DNA of 64,000 bases from contig BAJA01000014.1 in assembly GCA_000613465.1 (NCBI GenBank), positions 1 through 64,000 of the forward strand, in the 5' to 3' direction. The position numbers and the translations under genes were made by a program. Below the pieces are notes generated by a model that worked only from the letters and a program-made list of their open reading frames with translations, searched no databases and was not told where the DNA came from. The stretch comes from Bacteroides nordii WAL 11050 = JCM 12987. GTDB lineage: Bacteria; Bacteroidota; Bacteroidia; Bacteroidales; Bacteroidaceae. Of the stretch, positions 33,077-43,229 are shown in pieces (position 1 is the stretch's first letter; each line of letters opens with the position of its first letter).

Positions 33077-34045
33077 ATGAAGGTATTAGTGACGGGTGGA
33101 GCTGGTTTTATCGGTTCTAACCTTTGTGAGTATTTACTAAAGGAAGGGCACCAGGTAAGATGTCTTGATAATTTTATTACTGGAAAGGTTGAGAATTTAT
33201 TACCCTTAATGAAAAAATATCCTGATTCTTTCGAGTTATCTGTAGGAGATATACGTAATATAGAAGACTGTAGAAAGGCGGTGGATGGGATGGAATATGT
33301 TTTACATGAAGCGGCTTTAGGTTCTGTTCCACGTAGTATTAAAGATCCCATTACTACCAATGAAGTTAATATTGGAGGTTTTCTTAATATGATTGTAGTT
33401 TCGCGAGATGCTGGAATTAAACGTTTTGTTTTTGCTGCAAGTTCCTCTACTTATGGTGATAGTCAGTCACTTCCTAAAGTAGAAAATATAATTGGAAACC
33501 CTCTTTCTCCCTATGCAATTACTAAGTATGTAGATGAGCTTTATGCAGATGTTTTTGCACGTACCTATAATTTTGAATACATAGGATTGAGATATTTTAA
33601 TGTTTTTGGTAGACGTCAAGACCCATTTGGAGCATATGCAGCTGTTATTCCATTATTTGTAAAAAAGTTTATGAAACACGAAAGTCCTGTTATAAATGGA
33701 GATGGAGAATATAGCCGTGATTTTACATATATTGATAATGTAATACAAATGAATATGTTGGCATTGACAACTACTAACCCGGCAGCTGTTAATCAGATAT
33801 ACAATACGGCATTTGGAGAACGTACGACATTGAACCAATTGGTTAGTTATCTGAAAATGTATTTGAGTGAATTTGATCCGGAAATAAGCCAGGTAGAAAT
33901 AGCACATGGCCCTAATCGTCAGGGGGATATTCCCCATTCTTTGGCATCTATTGATAAAGCTAAAACTCTTTTAAATTATGATCCGCAATATTGCATGAAA
34001 GATGGATTAAAAGAGGCTGTAAAATGGTACTGGGAGAATATCTGA
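33077..34045 (+). CDS. UDP-N-acetylglucosamine 4-epimerase type SDR (TviC/WbpP-like)
   Basis: A 322-residue extended short-chain dehydrogenase. The NAD motif GGAGFIGSNLCEYLL is at about 7-21, the Ser/Thr of the catalytic triad in FAASSSTYGDSQ, and YAITKYVDE holds the Tyr-x-x-x-Lys pair. LRYFNVFGRRQDPFGAYAAVIP is typical of WbpP/TviC epimerases, which convert UDP-GlcNAc (or its uronic acid) to the GalNAc form. The next gene is the matching C6 dehydrogenase, as in Vi-antigen synthesis. AT-rich codon use marks the beginning of the capsule-specific part. Confidence 0.9.
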   Translation: MKVLVTGGAGFIGSNLCEYLLKEGHQVRCLDNFITGKVENLLPLMKKYPDSFELSVGDIRNIEDCRKAVDGMEYVLHEAALGSVPRSIKDPITTNEVNIGGFLNMIVVSRDAGIKRFVFAASSSTYGDSQSLPKVENIIGNPLSPYAITKYVDELYADVFARTYNFEYIGLRYFNVFGRRQDPFGAYAAVIPLFVKKFMKHESPVINGDGEYSRDFTYIDNVIQMNMLALTTTNPAAVNQIYNTAFGERTTLNQLVSYLKMYLSEFDPEISQVEIAHGPNRQGDIPHSLASIDKAKTLLNYDPQYCMKDGLKEAVKWYWENI

Positions 34046-34074
34046 TTTTATAATCATTAAATCGTAAAATATTT

Positions 34075-35340
34075 ATGGATACAATAAAAATTGCCGTAAT
34101 CGGATTAGGTTACGTCGGACTTCCTTTGGCTCGTCTGTTTTCAACAAAATATAAAACTGTTGGTTTTGATATGAATCAAGCACGTGTTACTGCTTTAATG
34201 GAGGGACATGATGCGACTTTAGAGGTAGCTGATGAGCTACTTCGATCTGCAATTGAAAATGGTTTTGTATGTACTTCTAACATTGAGGATATAAGAGATT
34301 GTAATTTTTATGTAGTTGCGGTTCCTACCCCTGTTGACGAAAATCACAATCCGGATTTAACACCTCTGTACAAAGCGAGTGAATCTGTTGGTAAGGTTAT
34401 TTCTGAAGGTGATATTGTGGTTTATGAGTCTACTGTCTATCCTGGTGTAACTGAAGATGAATGCATTCCGGTTGTTGAGAAGGTGTCTGGATTGAAATAT
34501 AATATCGATTTTTTTGCAGGATATTCGCCGGAACGTATTAATCCGGGAGATAAATTACACACTGTAGAAAAAATCAAGAAAGTAACATCGGGCTCTACTC
34601 CTGAGATTGCTCGTATAGTTGATGATGTATATGCATCGGTTATCACAGCCGGAACACATTCTGCACCTACTATAAAGGTTGCCGAAGCTGCTAAAGTGAT
34701 TGAAAATTCACAGCGTGACATCAATATTGCTTTCGTCAACGAATTATCCAAAATATTCACAAGAATGGGAATAGATACACAGGATGTCCTGGAGGCAGCT
34801 TCTACAAAATGGAATTTTTTACCATTCAAACCAGGATTGGTGGGCGGCCACTGTATTGGGGTGGACCCGTATTATTTAGCACAATGTGCTCAACGATATG
34901 GCTATAATCCTGAAATTATTCTTGCTGGGCGTAGAATGAATGATGGGATGGGCGAATATGTAGCTAATCAAGTCGTAAAACTTATGTTGAAAAGAGGTAT
35001 CCAAGTATTAAATTCCAATATACTTATTCTTGGTTTTACATTCAAAGAAAACTGCCCAGATGTAAGAAATACGAAAGTAATTGATATTTATCATGCACTA
35101 AAGGAGTATGGAGTGAATATATCCGTATACGATCCTTGGGCGAATCCGATGATTGTAGAGAAAGAATATAGTATTAAAACTACTAATGAGTTATTGAGTA
35201 GTAAATTTGATGCTGTTATTTTGGCAGTAGCACATGAAGATTTTGAAAATCTTGATATAAATCGTTTTGTAAATTCTTCTAGTGTTATATATGATGTGAA
35301 AGGAGTACTAAATTCTAAAATGGTGGCAGGTAGATTATAA
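34075..35340 (+). CDS. nucleotide-sugar dehydrogenase (TviB/WbpO-like)
   Basis: A 421-residue UDP-sugar 6-dehydrogenase that oxidises the C6 alcohol to a carboxylate in two steps. The NAD motif IAVIGLGYVGLPLA is at about 5-18, YESTVYPGVTEDECIPV follows, and the catalytic Cys lies in GLVGGHCIGVDPYYLA (about 258-273). FTFKENCPDVRNTKVIDIY is typical of the UDP-GlcNAc/GalNAc branch. With the TviC-like gene before it, the likely product is UDP-GalNAcA. It starts 29 bases after that gene. Confidence 0.92.
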   Translation: MDTIKIAVIGLGYVGLPLARLFSTKYKTVGFDMNQARVTALMEGHDATLEVADELLRSAIENGFVCTSNIEDIRDCNFYVVAVPTPVDENHNPDLTPLYKASESVGKVISEGDIVVYESTVYPGVTEDECIPVVEKVSGLKYNIDFFAGYSPERINPGDKLHTVEKIKKVTSGSTPEIARIVDDVYASVITAGTHSAPTIKVAEAAKVIENSQRDINIAFVNELSKIFTRMGIDTQDVLEAASTKWNFLPFKPGLVGGHCIGVDPYYLAQCAQRYGYNPEIILAGRRMNDGMGEYVANQVVKLMLKRGIQVLNSNILILGFTFKENCPDVRNTKVIDIYHALKEYGVNISVYDPWANPMIVEKEYSIKTTNELLSSKFDAVILAVAHEDFENLDINRFVNSSSVIYDVKGVLNSKMVAGRL

Positions 35341-35356
35341 ATAGGAGTTTGTTATT

Positions 35357-36453
35357 GTGAGAACTAAAATTTGTTTTGTAATTCCTGATCAATTTGGATA
35401 TGCAGCGGGATATTATCAATATGCTAAATATTTATCAGAGTATGGTTTTGATGTAACAGTTCTTTCTGTTGATAAAGGGTTACCAAGAATTGAGGAAATA
35501 CCAGACGTTACAATTGAATATCTATCAATAAATGAAAAATCTGTGTTTTCGAATACTATTTCATATATAAGAAAGTCAAAGCAGTATTTGAATACATTAG
35601 ATATCAATACTATTATTATTTTAAAGTATATTCCATTTATTTCAGTACTTCTTCTGAATCTGAGAAGAAAGAAAAGAGTGTTCTTAGATATTAGAACTGG
35701 TGCTGTAAATAAGTCGAGAGTAAAGTCTGTTTTATTAAATGCTCTGCTGACATTTGAAAGTTATTTTTTTAGTCATATTTATATTTTATCTTTAGAGTTG
35801 GCTCGGATGCTTCATTTAAATATGAAGAAAATTGTCTATCTACCATTAGGGGCAGATGTGTACTCGGTCCAGTCAAAAAGTTATGAACATGATTTCAATC
35901 TACTTTATGTTGGTACTTTTTAACTTCAGACGTATTTATGAAACCATTTACGGATTAAAAAAAGTTTTGTGACAAGTACGCTTCACGTCTAAAGATAACT
36001 TATACTATAATCGGATATGGAGATGAGGATGAAATCCGTAATATAAAAAATGCTATTAACACATGCCATTTGAATGATTATGTTAACTATGTAGGTCGTA
36101 AAACATATACGGAATTTTCTACTTATTTTGCTAAAGCCAATATTGGAATCGCATATATACCTATGGTGAAATATTATAATAACCAGCCTTCGACAAAAGT
36201 TTTTGAATATGCATTATCCGGACTTGTTTGCCTGGCTACGAATACAGATGCCAATAAACAACTTATATGCTCTAAGAATGGAGTACTGTGTGATGATAAC
36301 CCGGATGCTTTTTTTCTTGCGCTGGAGAAATTATATAGAGAAAGAAGTAGGTTTGTATTTACTGATATTACTCAGTCTATGAAACAATATTCGTGGAAGA
36401 ACATAGTGAGAGAGGTTATAATTCCTTCTTTAAAAGATAAGTCGATATGGTAA
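35357..36453 (+). pseudogene. GT-B glycosyltransferase (GT4-like), two frameshifts
   Basis: A capsule glycosyltransferase of about 365 residues if read through, starting with GTG near 35357 (RTKICFVIPDQFGYAAGYYQYAKYLSEYG). Break 1 is at TTTTT near 35919-35923: removing one T gives LLYVGTFNFRRIYETIYG. Break 2 is at AAAAAAA near 35957-35964: removing one A gives GLKKFCDKYASRLKITYTIIGYGDEDE. The C-terminal half is intact: VNYVGRKTYTEFSTYFAKANIGIAYIPM and KVFEYALSGLVCLAT hold the donor-binding loop. Two homopolymer gains within 45 bases suggest sequence error. Linkage unknown. It overlaps the flippase gene by 7 bases. Confidence 0.75.
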
Positions 36454-37712
36454 AAAATAAAGTAATCGGTAACATCGCATATCTTGTTTCTTCGAGTTTA
36501 ATAACTAAAATCGTGCTTTTTTTATTTTATATCTATGTTGCACGAATATTAGGTCCGAATGGTTATGGATATATTTCTTCTTCTACAGAATATGTAGGTC
36601 TTTTTTTGATTTTTGCAACATTTGGTCTTCAAATGGCAATTGTAAGGGAGGCTTCACGAAATTTGGATAATCAAATAGAGCTTTTTAACAAGATTCTTCC
36701 TGCCAGATTTGTTTTTAGTATTATTTCTTTCGTCTTTTGCATTACTATTTGTTATTTTTTATATTGGGACACAGTTAATTTTCCTTTGATAATGATTCTT
36801 GCAATAATGGTATTATTGCAACCATTGGAAGATCACTGTTATTCTTTCTTTTGGGTTAAACAAGAATTAAAGTTTGTTGCATTTGGCGAGTTAGTGAAAA
36901 TTGTAGTTTATATTGGAAGCTTTATTTTATTAAATGTTTTGTTTGGTTTACAACTAACTAATCTGGTCATATCTACTTTGTTAGGCTTTTTATGTTCCAT
37001 ATTATTTAAAATGAAATGGCTGAAGAGGCGTTACGGGTATCAGTATCAATTTATAATTGATATACCGTATATTAGAAAAGTATTTTATATATCTTTCTAT
37101 TTCGGGATTGTATCTATTATATATGTATATTCTTTGAAAATTGATATTCAGATGTTAAATGTGATTTGTGGCTCTACTGAAGTAGGATACTATAGTGTTG
37201 CCTGGCAAATGGTCCAGATCGGTATTGTTTTTATTCAATCGTTATCTACCTCACTATTTCCTAATTCTGTTCAGAAAATACATTTGAGAAGTTTTCGGAT
37301 GAAGCTATTGAAGTATATTACTTATCTTACCTTCTTTGTAATTTTATGTGCTTTATTGGCAACATTTCTTTCTGATTCTATTATAAAATTGTTATATGGA
37401 ACAGCTTATGGTAATTCTGCTTTGTTATTGAATCTTTTGGTATGGTATCTGCCAATGCGTTTATTTGCAGTATGGGGCTCTCAGATATTAGAAAGTGGAG
37501 CGTGGTATAAAAAAAGAGTTCTGATATATATTACTCCATTGGCTATTAACATTGTTTTAAATTATATTTATCTTCCTCTTTATGGTGCCCAGGCTGCTGC
37601 TGTTATTGCATTAATATCTAATTTTATTTTGGTGTCTTTAATAACTATATTTGCTTTTATTTATTCTAAAAAATATTATTCCAATGAGGACTGTAAAATG
37701 GTTGAAGTCTGA
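36447..37712 (+). CDS. oligosaccharide flippase (Wzx-like)
   Basis: A 421-residue polytopic inner-membrane protein with about 12 helices, starting MVKNKVIGNIAYLVSSSLITKIVLFLFYIYVARILGPNGYGY. That N-terminal pattern, with ARxLGPxxYG, is typical of the MATE-like polysaccharide transport family. It moves lipid-linked repeat units across the inner membrane for Wzy polymerisation. Very AT-rich. It overlaps the glycosyltransferase before it by 7 bases and the next gene by 29. Confidence 0.88.
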   Translation: MVKNKVIGNIAYLVSSSLITKIVLFLFYIYVARILGPNGYGYISSSTEYVGLFLIFATFGLQMAIVREASRNLDNQIELFNKILPARFVFSIISFVFCITICYFLYWDTVNFPLIMILAIMVLLQPLEDHCYSFFWVKQELKFVAFGELVKIVVYIGSFILLNVLFGLQLTNLVISTLLGFLCSILFKMKWLKRRYGYQYQFIIDIPYIRKVFYISFYFGIVSIIYVYSLKIDIQMLNVICGSTEVGYYSVAWQMVQIGIVFIQSLSTSLFPNSVQKIHLRSFRMKLLKYITYLTFFVILCALLATFLSDSIIKLLYGTAYGNSALLLNLLVWYLPMRLFAVWGSQILESGAWYKKRVLIYITPLAINIVLNYIYLPLYGAQAAAVIALISNFILVSLITIFAFIYSKKYYSNEDCKMVEV

Positions 37713-38935
37713 AATCAAAAAGTATCCTTGTTTGGTACACTTTATAAATCTGATACTATCGTTTATTAAATATTTACCTCATATTAGTTTCAAGCATGTG
37801 GATAGCAAGTACGAACTGATCAGATATGAGGATGGAAAAAATGAAACATTTTTTTGGATATTATGATAAATCTCCTAAAAATGAAACAGGTGAATATATT
37901 CTTTATTACTCAACTTCTCATTCTACAAAAAAGAAACCAAACCCTAACTGCCCGATAAATCTAATTGTTTTTGATTGTGTTAATAATGTAATAGTGAAGC
38001 GTTTTCTTGTATATGCATACAATTGGCAGCAAGGCTCGAAGGTACAATGGATAGGAAAGTATAGATTTATATTTAATAATTATGATTTGGTTAAAAAAAG
38101 ATATTATTCAGAATTGTATGATGTACAAATGAATATAAGTACTTCGATAGATTATCCTGTTTATGATGTCTGTAATAATAAAGCTTTATCTCTAAATTTT
38201 AGTCGTTTGGCTCTTTTGCGTCCAGATTATGGGTATTTTAATGTTGCCATGAGTAAGGAGGAATTGAAAGATATAAGTAATGATGGTGTTTATATAGTAG
38301 ATTTAGAGTGCAATTCCTGTATCTTGCTATTATCTATAGAGAGATTGTTGCAAACTTTTCCAATTCGTTATGATATTGAAGAAGTAACTGCACATAAGGT
38401 AAATCATATTATGTTTTCTCCAAGCGGAGAAAGTTTTATTTTTCTTCATCGTTTTTTTATTAAAGGTAAAAAGATAGACCGACTTTTTCTTTATGAATTC
38501 GAATCACAGAAAATAAGTCTTTTAAGTGATAATGATATGGTGAGTCATTATAGTTGGATTGATAATAAACAGATCATTGTTTATATGAGACGTTTTGATA
38601 TCGGAGATATGTATTATGTAATAGATTTATATCCCGTTAAAATTACTCCTATACAAAACGTAGAACTTCAGTCATTCGGTGATGGACATCCTACTGTAAA
38701 GAATGGCCTTTTGGTAACTGATTCATATCCTGATAATTCATGTACTCAATATTTATTATTATATGATTTTTCAATGAATAAAAGTTTGTGTTTAGGTACT
38801 TTTCATCATTCGCTATTGTATAGTCGAGAGATGAGATGTGATTTACATCCTAAGTGGACGTTTAATGGACAAGAAATTTTTTTTGATTCGATTTATAATA
38901 GGGGCAGACACTTGTATTCTTTAAAGTTATCCTAA
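37684..38935 (+). pseudogene. capsule-locus protein of unknown function (YYDKSP type), frameshifted
   Basis: A soluble protein of about 416 residues if read through, starting MRTVKWLKSEIKKYPCLVHF at ATG 37684 within the end of the flippase gene. The frame breaks at the TTTTTTT run near 37850-37856; removing one T gives DGKNETFFGYYDKSPKNETGEY. The rest has repeated strand-like blocks (VQWIGKYRFIFNN, HIMFSPSGESFIFLHRFF, HYSWIDNKQIIVYMRR, HPKWTFNGQEIFFDSIYNRG), recalling a WD40/TolB-type beta-propeller. I do not know a proven function; its place suggests a role in modifying or assembling the polymer. Confidence 0.6.
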
Positions 38936-40003
38936 GTGGTTTATCTGTTTTTTTTGTTCTATTCTCAGGTTTACTTTTATTTTTTAGGAAAATATTCTAC
39001 TAAATTATATAAGTATTATCTCCTCTTAACACCTATTATATTACTCTGGGTAATAATTATAGGTGGACAATATAATGTGGGTACAGACTATTTCTCTTAT
39101 ATGAAATTATTTGTAGGTAGAGAAAGTTTATCTAGATATATTGATAATGGTGAATTGTTATTCGTTTTTTTAATTCGATTTTGTCATAATATTGGAATAT
39201 ACGGGCAAGGAATTCTTTTAGTGATTGTCTTTATTGAGGTTATATTGTATTTTTATATATCACAATTGATTGTTTCCAATAAAAATATTTGGGTTTTATT
39301 TGTTGTATATATTTGTTTCTCAACAATATTTAATAATCAAATGAATGGTATACGACAGTATTTTGCTATGTATTTTTTTACATTATCCGTATTGAAAATG
39401 CTAAATCGTAATTATGTTGTCATGAGTCTTTTGATGCTTGCTTCAGTACTTATTCATAAGTCTGCTTTATTGTTATCCTTATTTTTATTATTGTTTTTTT
39501 TCTTGAAGAATATCCGAACTTCTAAAATTTTATATTTGATCATTATTATTGGTGTGATTATAAGTGCTGTTCCGCTTTATAATAGTTTTATTGGATTTAT
39601 TATGGAATATTCGTTTTATGATGGCTACATAGAAAATGGTTATATACAGGAAGTAGGAATCAATGATAAACTTATAAAATATGCTTTTGTTCCTGTATTT
39701 ATGTATTCAATAAGAAAAGTAAAATTTTTAGATTTTCCTTGTTTTCATCGATATTTATTTATCATTGGTATTATTTCTTTTTCAGTTAGATTAATGGCTT
39801 TAAATTTATCTCTTACGAATCGGTTTGGCATGTATTTTGAATTTTTGATGTGCATACCATTAGTTTATTTAATTATTGCGTTGAAACGCCAATCTACTTT
39901 TAAATTTCTGTCATTATTACTTTTTATATATATGGTATATGCATTAAAAGTAACTTTTTTTGCTAAAGGGGAATATTTGTATGATTCTTATTTTCTCAAT
40001 TGA
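38936..40003 (+). CDS. EpsG/Wzy-like polysaccharide polymerase
   Basis: A 355-residue membrane protein with about ten helices, starting at GTG 38936 directly after the previous stop. After the first helices comes GGQYNVGTDYFSYMKLF (about 42-58), which is the EpsG-family pattern: a periplasmic G-x-D-Y segment. NNQMNGIRQYFAMYFFTLSV (about 138-157) is the second family block, with an Arg in front of a helix. It would join repeat units at the outer face of the inner membrane. Start codon uncertain. Strongly AT-rich. Confidence 0.8.
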   Translation: MVYLFFLFYSQVYFYFLGKYSTKLYKYYLLLTPIILLWVIIIGGQYNVGTDYFSYMKLFVGRESLSRYIDNGELLFVFLIRFCHNIGIYGQGILLVIVFIEVILYFYISQLIVSNKNIWVLFVVYICFSTIFNNQMNGIRQYFAMYFFTLSVLKMLNRNYVVMSLLMLASVLIHKSALLLSLFLLLFFFLKNIRTSKILYLIIIIGVIISAVPLYNSFIGFIMEYSFYDGYIENGYIQEVGINDKLIKYAFVPVFMYSIRKVKFLDFPCFHRYLFIIGIISFSVRLMALNLSLTNRFGMYFEFLMCIPLVYLIIALKRQSTFKFLSLLLFIYMVYALKVTFFAKGEYLYDSYFLN

Positions 40004-40018
40004 TACACATAGATTTTT

Positions 40019-40717
40019 ATGAATGTCGATATTCTTATTTGTACATTTAATGAAGGTATAAATCGCGTAAAAGAGGTATTACTTGATTATCGAAAAGATA
40101 TTCATTACGTTGTTTCTCATCAAATTACGAATAGCGATTATGATTACATCCCTTTGGAGTTGAAGCGCAAGGATGTTGCTGTTTTTCAAATAAAATCTAA
40201 GGGACTTTCTTTAAACCGTAATGCTTGTTTAAATCATGCCAAAGGTGATATTTGTTTTATTGCTGACGATGATGTCAAATACACGTATCAATATATTGAT
40301 ACTGTAAAAGGTATATTCCTCAAAGATTCACGTTTGGATGTTTGCATAGGTAAAATAAAAACAGATACAAATGTAGATTATAAAGCATACCCTTCTTATA
40401 GTCGAACAATAAAGAAATGGAATGTTACTAAGATCAGTAGTATTGAAATAATTGTGAAAAGATCTAGTATTTTGCAATTCAATGTCATTTTTGACATAAG
40501 GTTTGGGCTTGGAAGTTCTTTGTTTGCTTATGGAGGTGAAGAAGCTGTGTTTATAATGGATTGTTTGAATGTTGGGATGAATGTAAGATACTATCCTGTT
40601 TATGTATCTCAACATCCTTTCGAGTCTTCAGGGAAATTGGTACGACATGACGATGAGTTTATTCAATATCATGGCGCATTGATAAAACGCTATATGGACA
40701 GTTTTCTCTATTATTAA
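40019..40717 (+). CDS. GT-A glycosyltransferase (GT2-like)
   Basis: A 232-residue protein starting MNVDILICTFNEGINRVKEVLLD. The nucleotide-sugar fold is shown by ILICTFNE near the start and by GDICFIADDDVKYTY (about 76-90), whose ADDD is the metal-binding DxD region. GLGSSLFAYGGEEAVFIMDCLNVG (about 164-187) has the ED-like acceptor base motif (GGEEAVF). No membrane helices. It adds one sugar of the capsule repeat; linkage unknown. It lies 15 bases after the polymerase. Confidence 0.83.
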   Translation: MNVDILICTFNEGINRVKEVLLDYRKDIHYVVSHQITNSDYDYIPLELKRKDVAVFQIKSKGLSLNRNACLNHAKGDICFIADDDVKYTYQYIDTVKGIFLKDSRLDVCIGKIKTDTNVDYKAYPSYSRTIKKWNVTKISSIEIIVKRSSILQFNVIFDIRFGLGSSLFAYGGEEAVFIMDCLNVGMNVRYYPVYVSQHPFESSGKLVRHDDEFIQYHGALIKRYMDSFLYY

Positions 40718-40843
40718 TGGGAGTAGTCTATTTAAAGAACTACTGGAAATATATATCACCATTTTTATTTGCAAAGAATTTTTTTATAGGTTGTAATAAA
40801 ATTTAGTAATTTGTTTAAAAATAATACATAAATTAATTTGATT

Positions 40844-42049
40844 ATGAAAGCATGTTTTATGGGCCTTGGTTATATAGGTCTTCCTACAGCCATCATTGCA
40901 GCCAAACATGGTATTCAAGTTATCGGGGTTGACATTAATCCTGTTGTTGTAGATATGACTAATCAAGGTCAATTACACATAATAGAGCCCGGTATGCAAG
41001 AGATACTTCAAGAAGTAGTTGGTAACGGATTATTAAAAGCATCTACAGTGCCAGAGGTTAGTGATGCCTATTTTATAGTAGTCCCCACTCCTTTTAAAGG
41101 GAATCATGAACCGGATATTTCTTTTGTCGAAGCTGCAACACGTGCTATAATTCCATTGTTAAAGGAAGGAGATTTGTATGTTATTGAGTCTACTTCTCCT
41201 ATTGGTACAACAAACACGATGGCTCATTTAATATTTGCTCTTCGTCCAGAGTTAAAAGATAAAATTTATATTGCTTACTGCCCTGAACGTGTATTGCCAG
41301 GAAATGTTATTTATGAATTGGTTCATAATGATCGTGTAATTGGAGGAATAGATGAGGCTTCTACTGATAAAGCTATTGCTTTTTATAACAAATTTGTACA
41401 AGGGACACTTCATCGGACCCATTGTAAAACTGCAGAGATGTGTAAATTGACAGAAAATTCTTCACGCGATGTACAGATTGCATTTGCAAATGAGCTTTCT
41501 TTAATTTGTGATAAAGCTGGTATTAATGTTTGGGAGTTGATTTCTTTGGCAAATAAACATCCTCGTGTGAATATTCTACAGCCGGGCTGTGGTGTTGGTG
41601 GTCATTGTATTGCAGTGGATCCCTATTTTATAACAACAGATTTTCCGATAGAATCCCAGTTAATAGCGAAAGCACGTGAGATAAATAATTATAAGGCATT
41701 TTGGTGTGCGGAGAAAGTTGAAAATGCAATGCTGAGATTTGAATTGGAACATCATCGTAGACCTACTATTGCGATGATGGGACTATCTTTTAAACCAGAT
41801 ATTGATGATTTACGTGAAGCTCCGGCAAAGTATATTACTACAAAGGTTATGCAAAGTTGTAATAATGCTGATTTATTAATAGTGGAGCCTAATGTCGTTG
41901 AACATAAAGTTTTTAAGTTAACTGATTATAAGAAAGCTTACAAGAAAGCAGATATTGTAGTTTTTTTAGTGGCTCATTCAGTGTTTAAGTCTTTACCATA
42001 TGATAATAAAAAGGTAATTCTAGATTTTTGTGGAGTTTATAAAAAGTAG
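40844..42049 (+). CDS. wecC: UDP-N-acetyl-D-mannosaminuronate dehydrogenase
   Basis: A 401-residue UDP-sugar dehydrogenase from ATG 40844 (MKACFMGLGYIGLPTAIIAAKHG). NAD motif at residues 5-20, VESTSPIGTT-type IESTSPIGTTNTMAHLI, CPERVLPGN, and catalytic Cys in GCGVGGHCIAVDPYFI (about 249-264). LSFKPDIDDLREAPA is typical of the ManNAc branch. It oxidises UDP-ManNAc to UDP-ManNAcA. The next gene, wecB, makes its substrate, so the order is product enzyme first. Confidence 0.93.
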   Translation: MKACFMGLGYIGLPTAIIAAKHGIQVIGVDINPVVVDMTNQGQLHIIEPGMQEILQEVVGNGLLKASTVPEVSDAYFIVVPTPFKGNHEPDISFVEAATRAIIPLLKEGDLYVIESTSPIGTTNTMAHLIFALRPELKDKIYIAYCPERVLPGNVIYELVHNDRVIGGIDEASTDKAIAFYNKFVQGTLHRTHCKTAEMCKLTENSSRDVQIAFANELSLICDKAGINVWELISLANKHPRVNILQPGCGVGGHCIAVDPYFITTDFPIESQLIAKAREINNYKAFWCAEKVENAMLRFELEHHRRPTIAMMGLSFKPDIDDLREAPAKYITTKVMQSCNNADLLIVEPNVVEHKVFKLTDYKKAYKKADIVVFLVAHSVFKSLPYDNKKVILDFCGVYKK

Positions 42050-42083
42050 GATTTTTTTATAATAAACTTATATCGTTATACGT

Positions 42084-43229
42084 ATGAAAAAAGTAATGTT
42101 GGTTTTTGGCACTCGCCCAGAAGCTATAAAAATGGCTCCTTTAGTAAAAGAATTCCAAAAAGATTTGGTGGCATTTCAAACAATTGTATGTGTTACTGGT
42201 CAACATCGAGAGATGCTTGACCAAGTATTACATCTCTTTAATATAACTCCTGATTATGATTTGAATATAATGAAATCAGGGCAAGATTTGTATGATGTGA
42301 CTTCACGTGTACTTATTGGAATGCGTAAGGTTTTGAAAGAAGTCCTTCCGGATATTGTGTTGGTACATGGTGATACGACAACTTCTACAGCAGCAGCTCT
42401 TGCGGCTTTTTATCAACAAATACCAGTCGGGCATGTGGAAGCAGGATTACGTACATTTAATATTTATAGTCCTTGGCCTGAAGAAATGAATCGTCAGATA
42501 ACGGGGCGCATTGCGACTTATCATTTTTCTCCTACGCAGCTTAGTCGGGAGAATTTGTTGAAAGAGGGGATAACAGATGAAAAGATAATTGTTACAGGTA
42601 ATACTGTAATTGATGCTCTCCATGTGGTAGTGGATAGAATAAAAAAAGATAAACTCTTGGAGAGAGAACTAAGTGAAGCATTATTATTGTCCGGTTACGA
42701 TGTAAATCGATTGCATAACGGTAAGCGACTGGTATTAATAACAGGACATCGTCGTGAAAACTTTGGTGATGGATTTGTTGCAATTTGTAAGGCCATAAAA
42801 GCTCTAACTGAAAAATATCCAGAGGTAGATTTTATATATCCAATGCACTTAAATCCCAATGTTCGTAAACCTATTTATGAAGTTTTTGGTGAGAGTCAGC
42901 TTTCTAATATCTGTTTTGTAGAACCTTTGGAATATCTATCATTTGTTTACTTGATGGAAAAGTCAGCCATTGTGTTGACTGATAGTGGAGGTATTCAAGA
43001 GGAGGCTCCCGGATTGGGTAAACCTGTGCTGGTAATGCGTGATACAACAGAACGACCGGAAGCATTGGAAGCTGGAACAGTGAAACTGGTAGGTAAAGAT
43101 TATAATAAAATAGTTAGTGAGGTTTCTGTTTTGTTGGATAACCAAACTTATTATGATAAAATGAGTAAAGCTGTCAATCCTTATGGAGATGGTCAAGCTT
43201 CTGGTCGAATAGTTGACGTACTTAGATGA
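42084..43229 (+). CDS. wecB: UDP-N-acetylglucosamine 2-epimerase (non-hydrolysing)
   Basis: A 381-residue GT-B-fold epimerase that forms UDP-ManNAc from UDP-GlcNAc. Seen: MLVFGTRPEAIKMAPLV (about 5-21), VHGDTTTSTAAALAAFYQQIPVGHVEAGLRTFN (about 92-124), ITGHRRENFG (about 216-225), and DSGGIQEEAPGLGKPVLVMRDTTERPEALEAGT (about 292-324). Length and blocks fit the bacterial type. It pairs with wecC just upstream, and its stop codon overlaps the next gene by 4 bases. Confidence 0.95.
   Translation: MKKVMLVFGTRPEAIKMAPLVKEFQKDLVAFQTIVCVTGQHREMLDQVLHLFNITPDYDLNIMKSGQDLYDVTSRVLIGMRKVLKEVLPDIVLVHGDTTTSTAAALAAFYQQIPVGHVEAGLRTFNIYSPWPEEMNRQITGRIATYHFSPTQLSRENLLKEGITDEKIIVTGNTVIDALHVVVDRIKKDKLLERELSEALLLSGYDVNRLHNGKRLVLITGHRRENFGDGFVAICKAIKALTEKYPEVDFIYPMHLNPNVRKPIYEVFGESQLSNICFVEPLEYLSFVYLMEKSAIVLTDSGGIQEEAPGLGKPVLVMRDTTERPEALEAGTVKLVGKDYNKIVSEVSVLLDNQTYYDKMSKAVNPYGDGQASGRIVDVLR

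Noticed and set aside
34075-42049. The two nucleotide-sugar dehydrogenase genes as a recent duplication
   Set aside because: Their motifs differ clearly (FTFKENCPDVRNTK versus LSFKPDIDDLREAP) and they pair with different epimerases, so they are separate branches.
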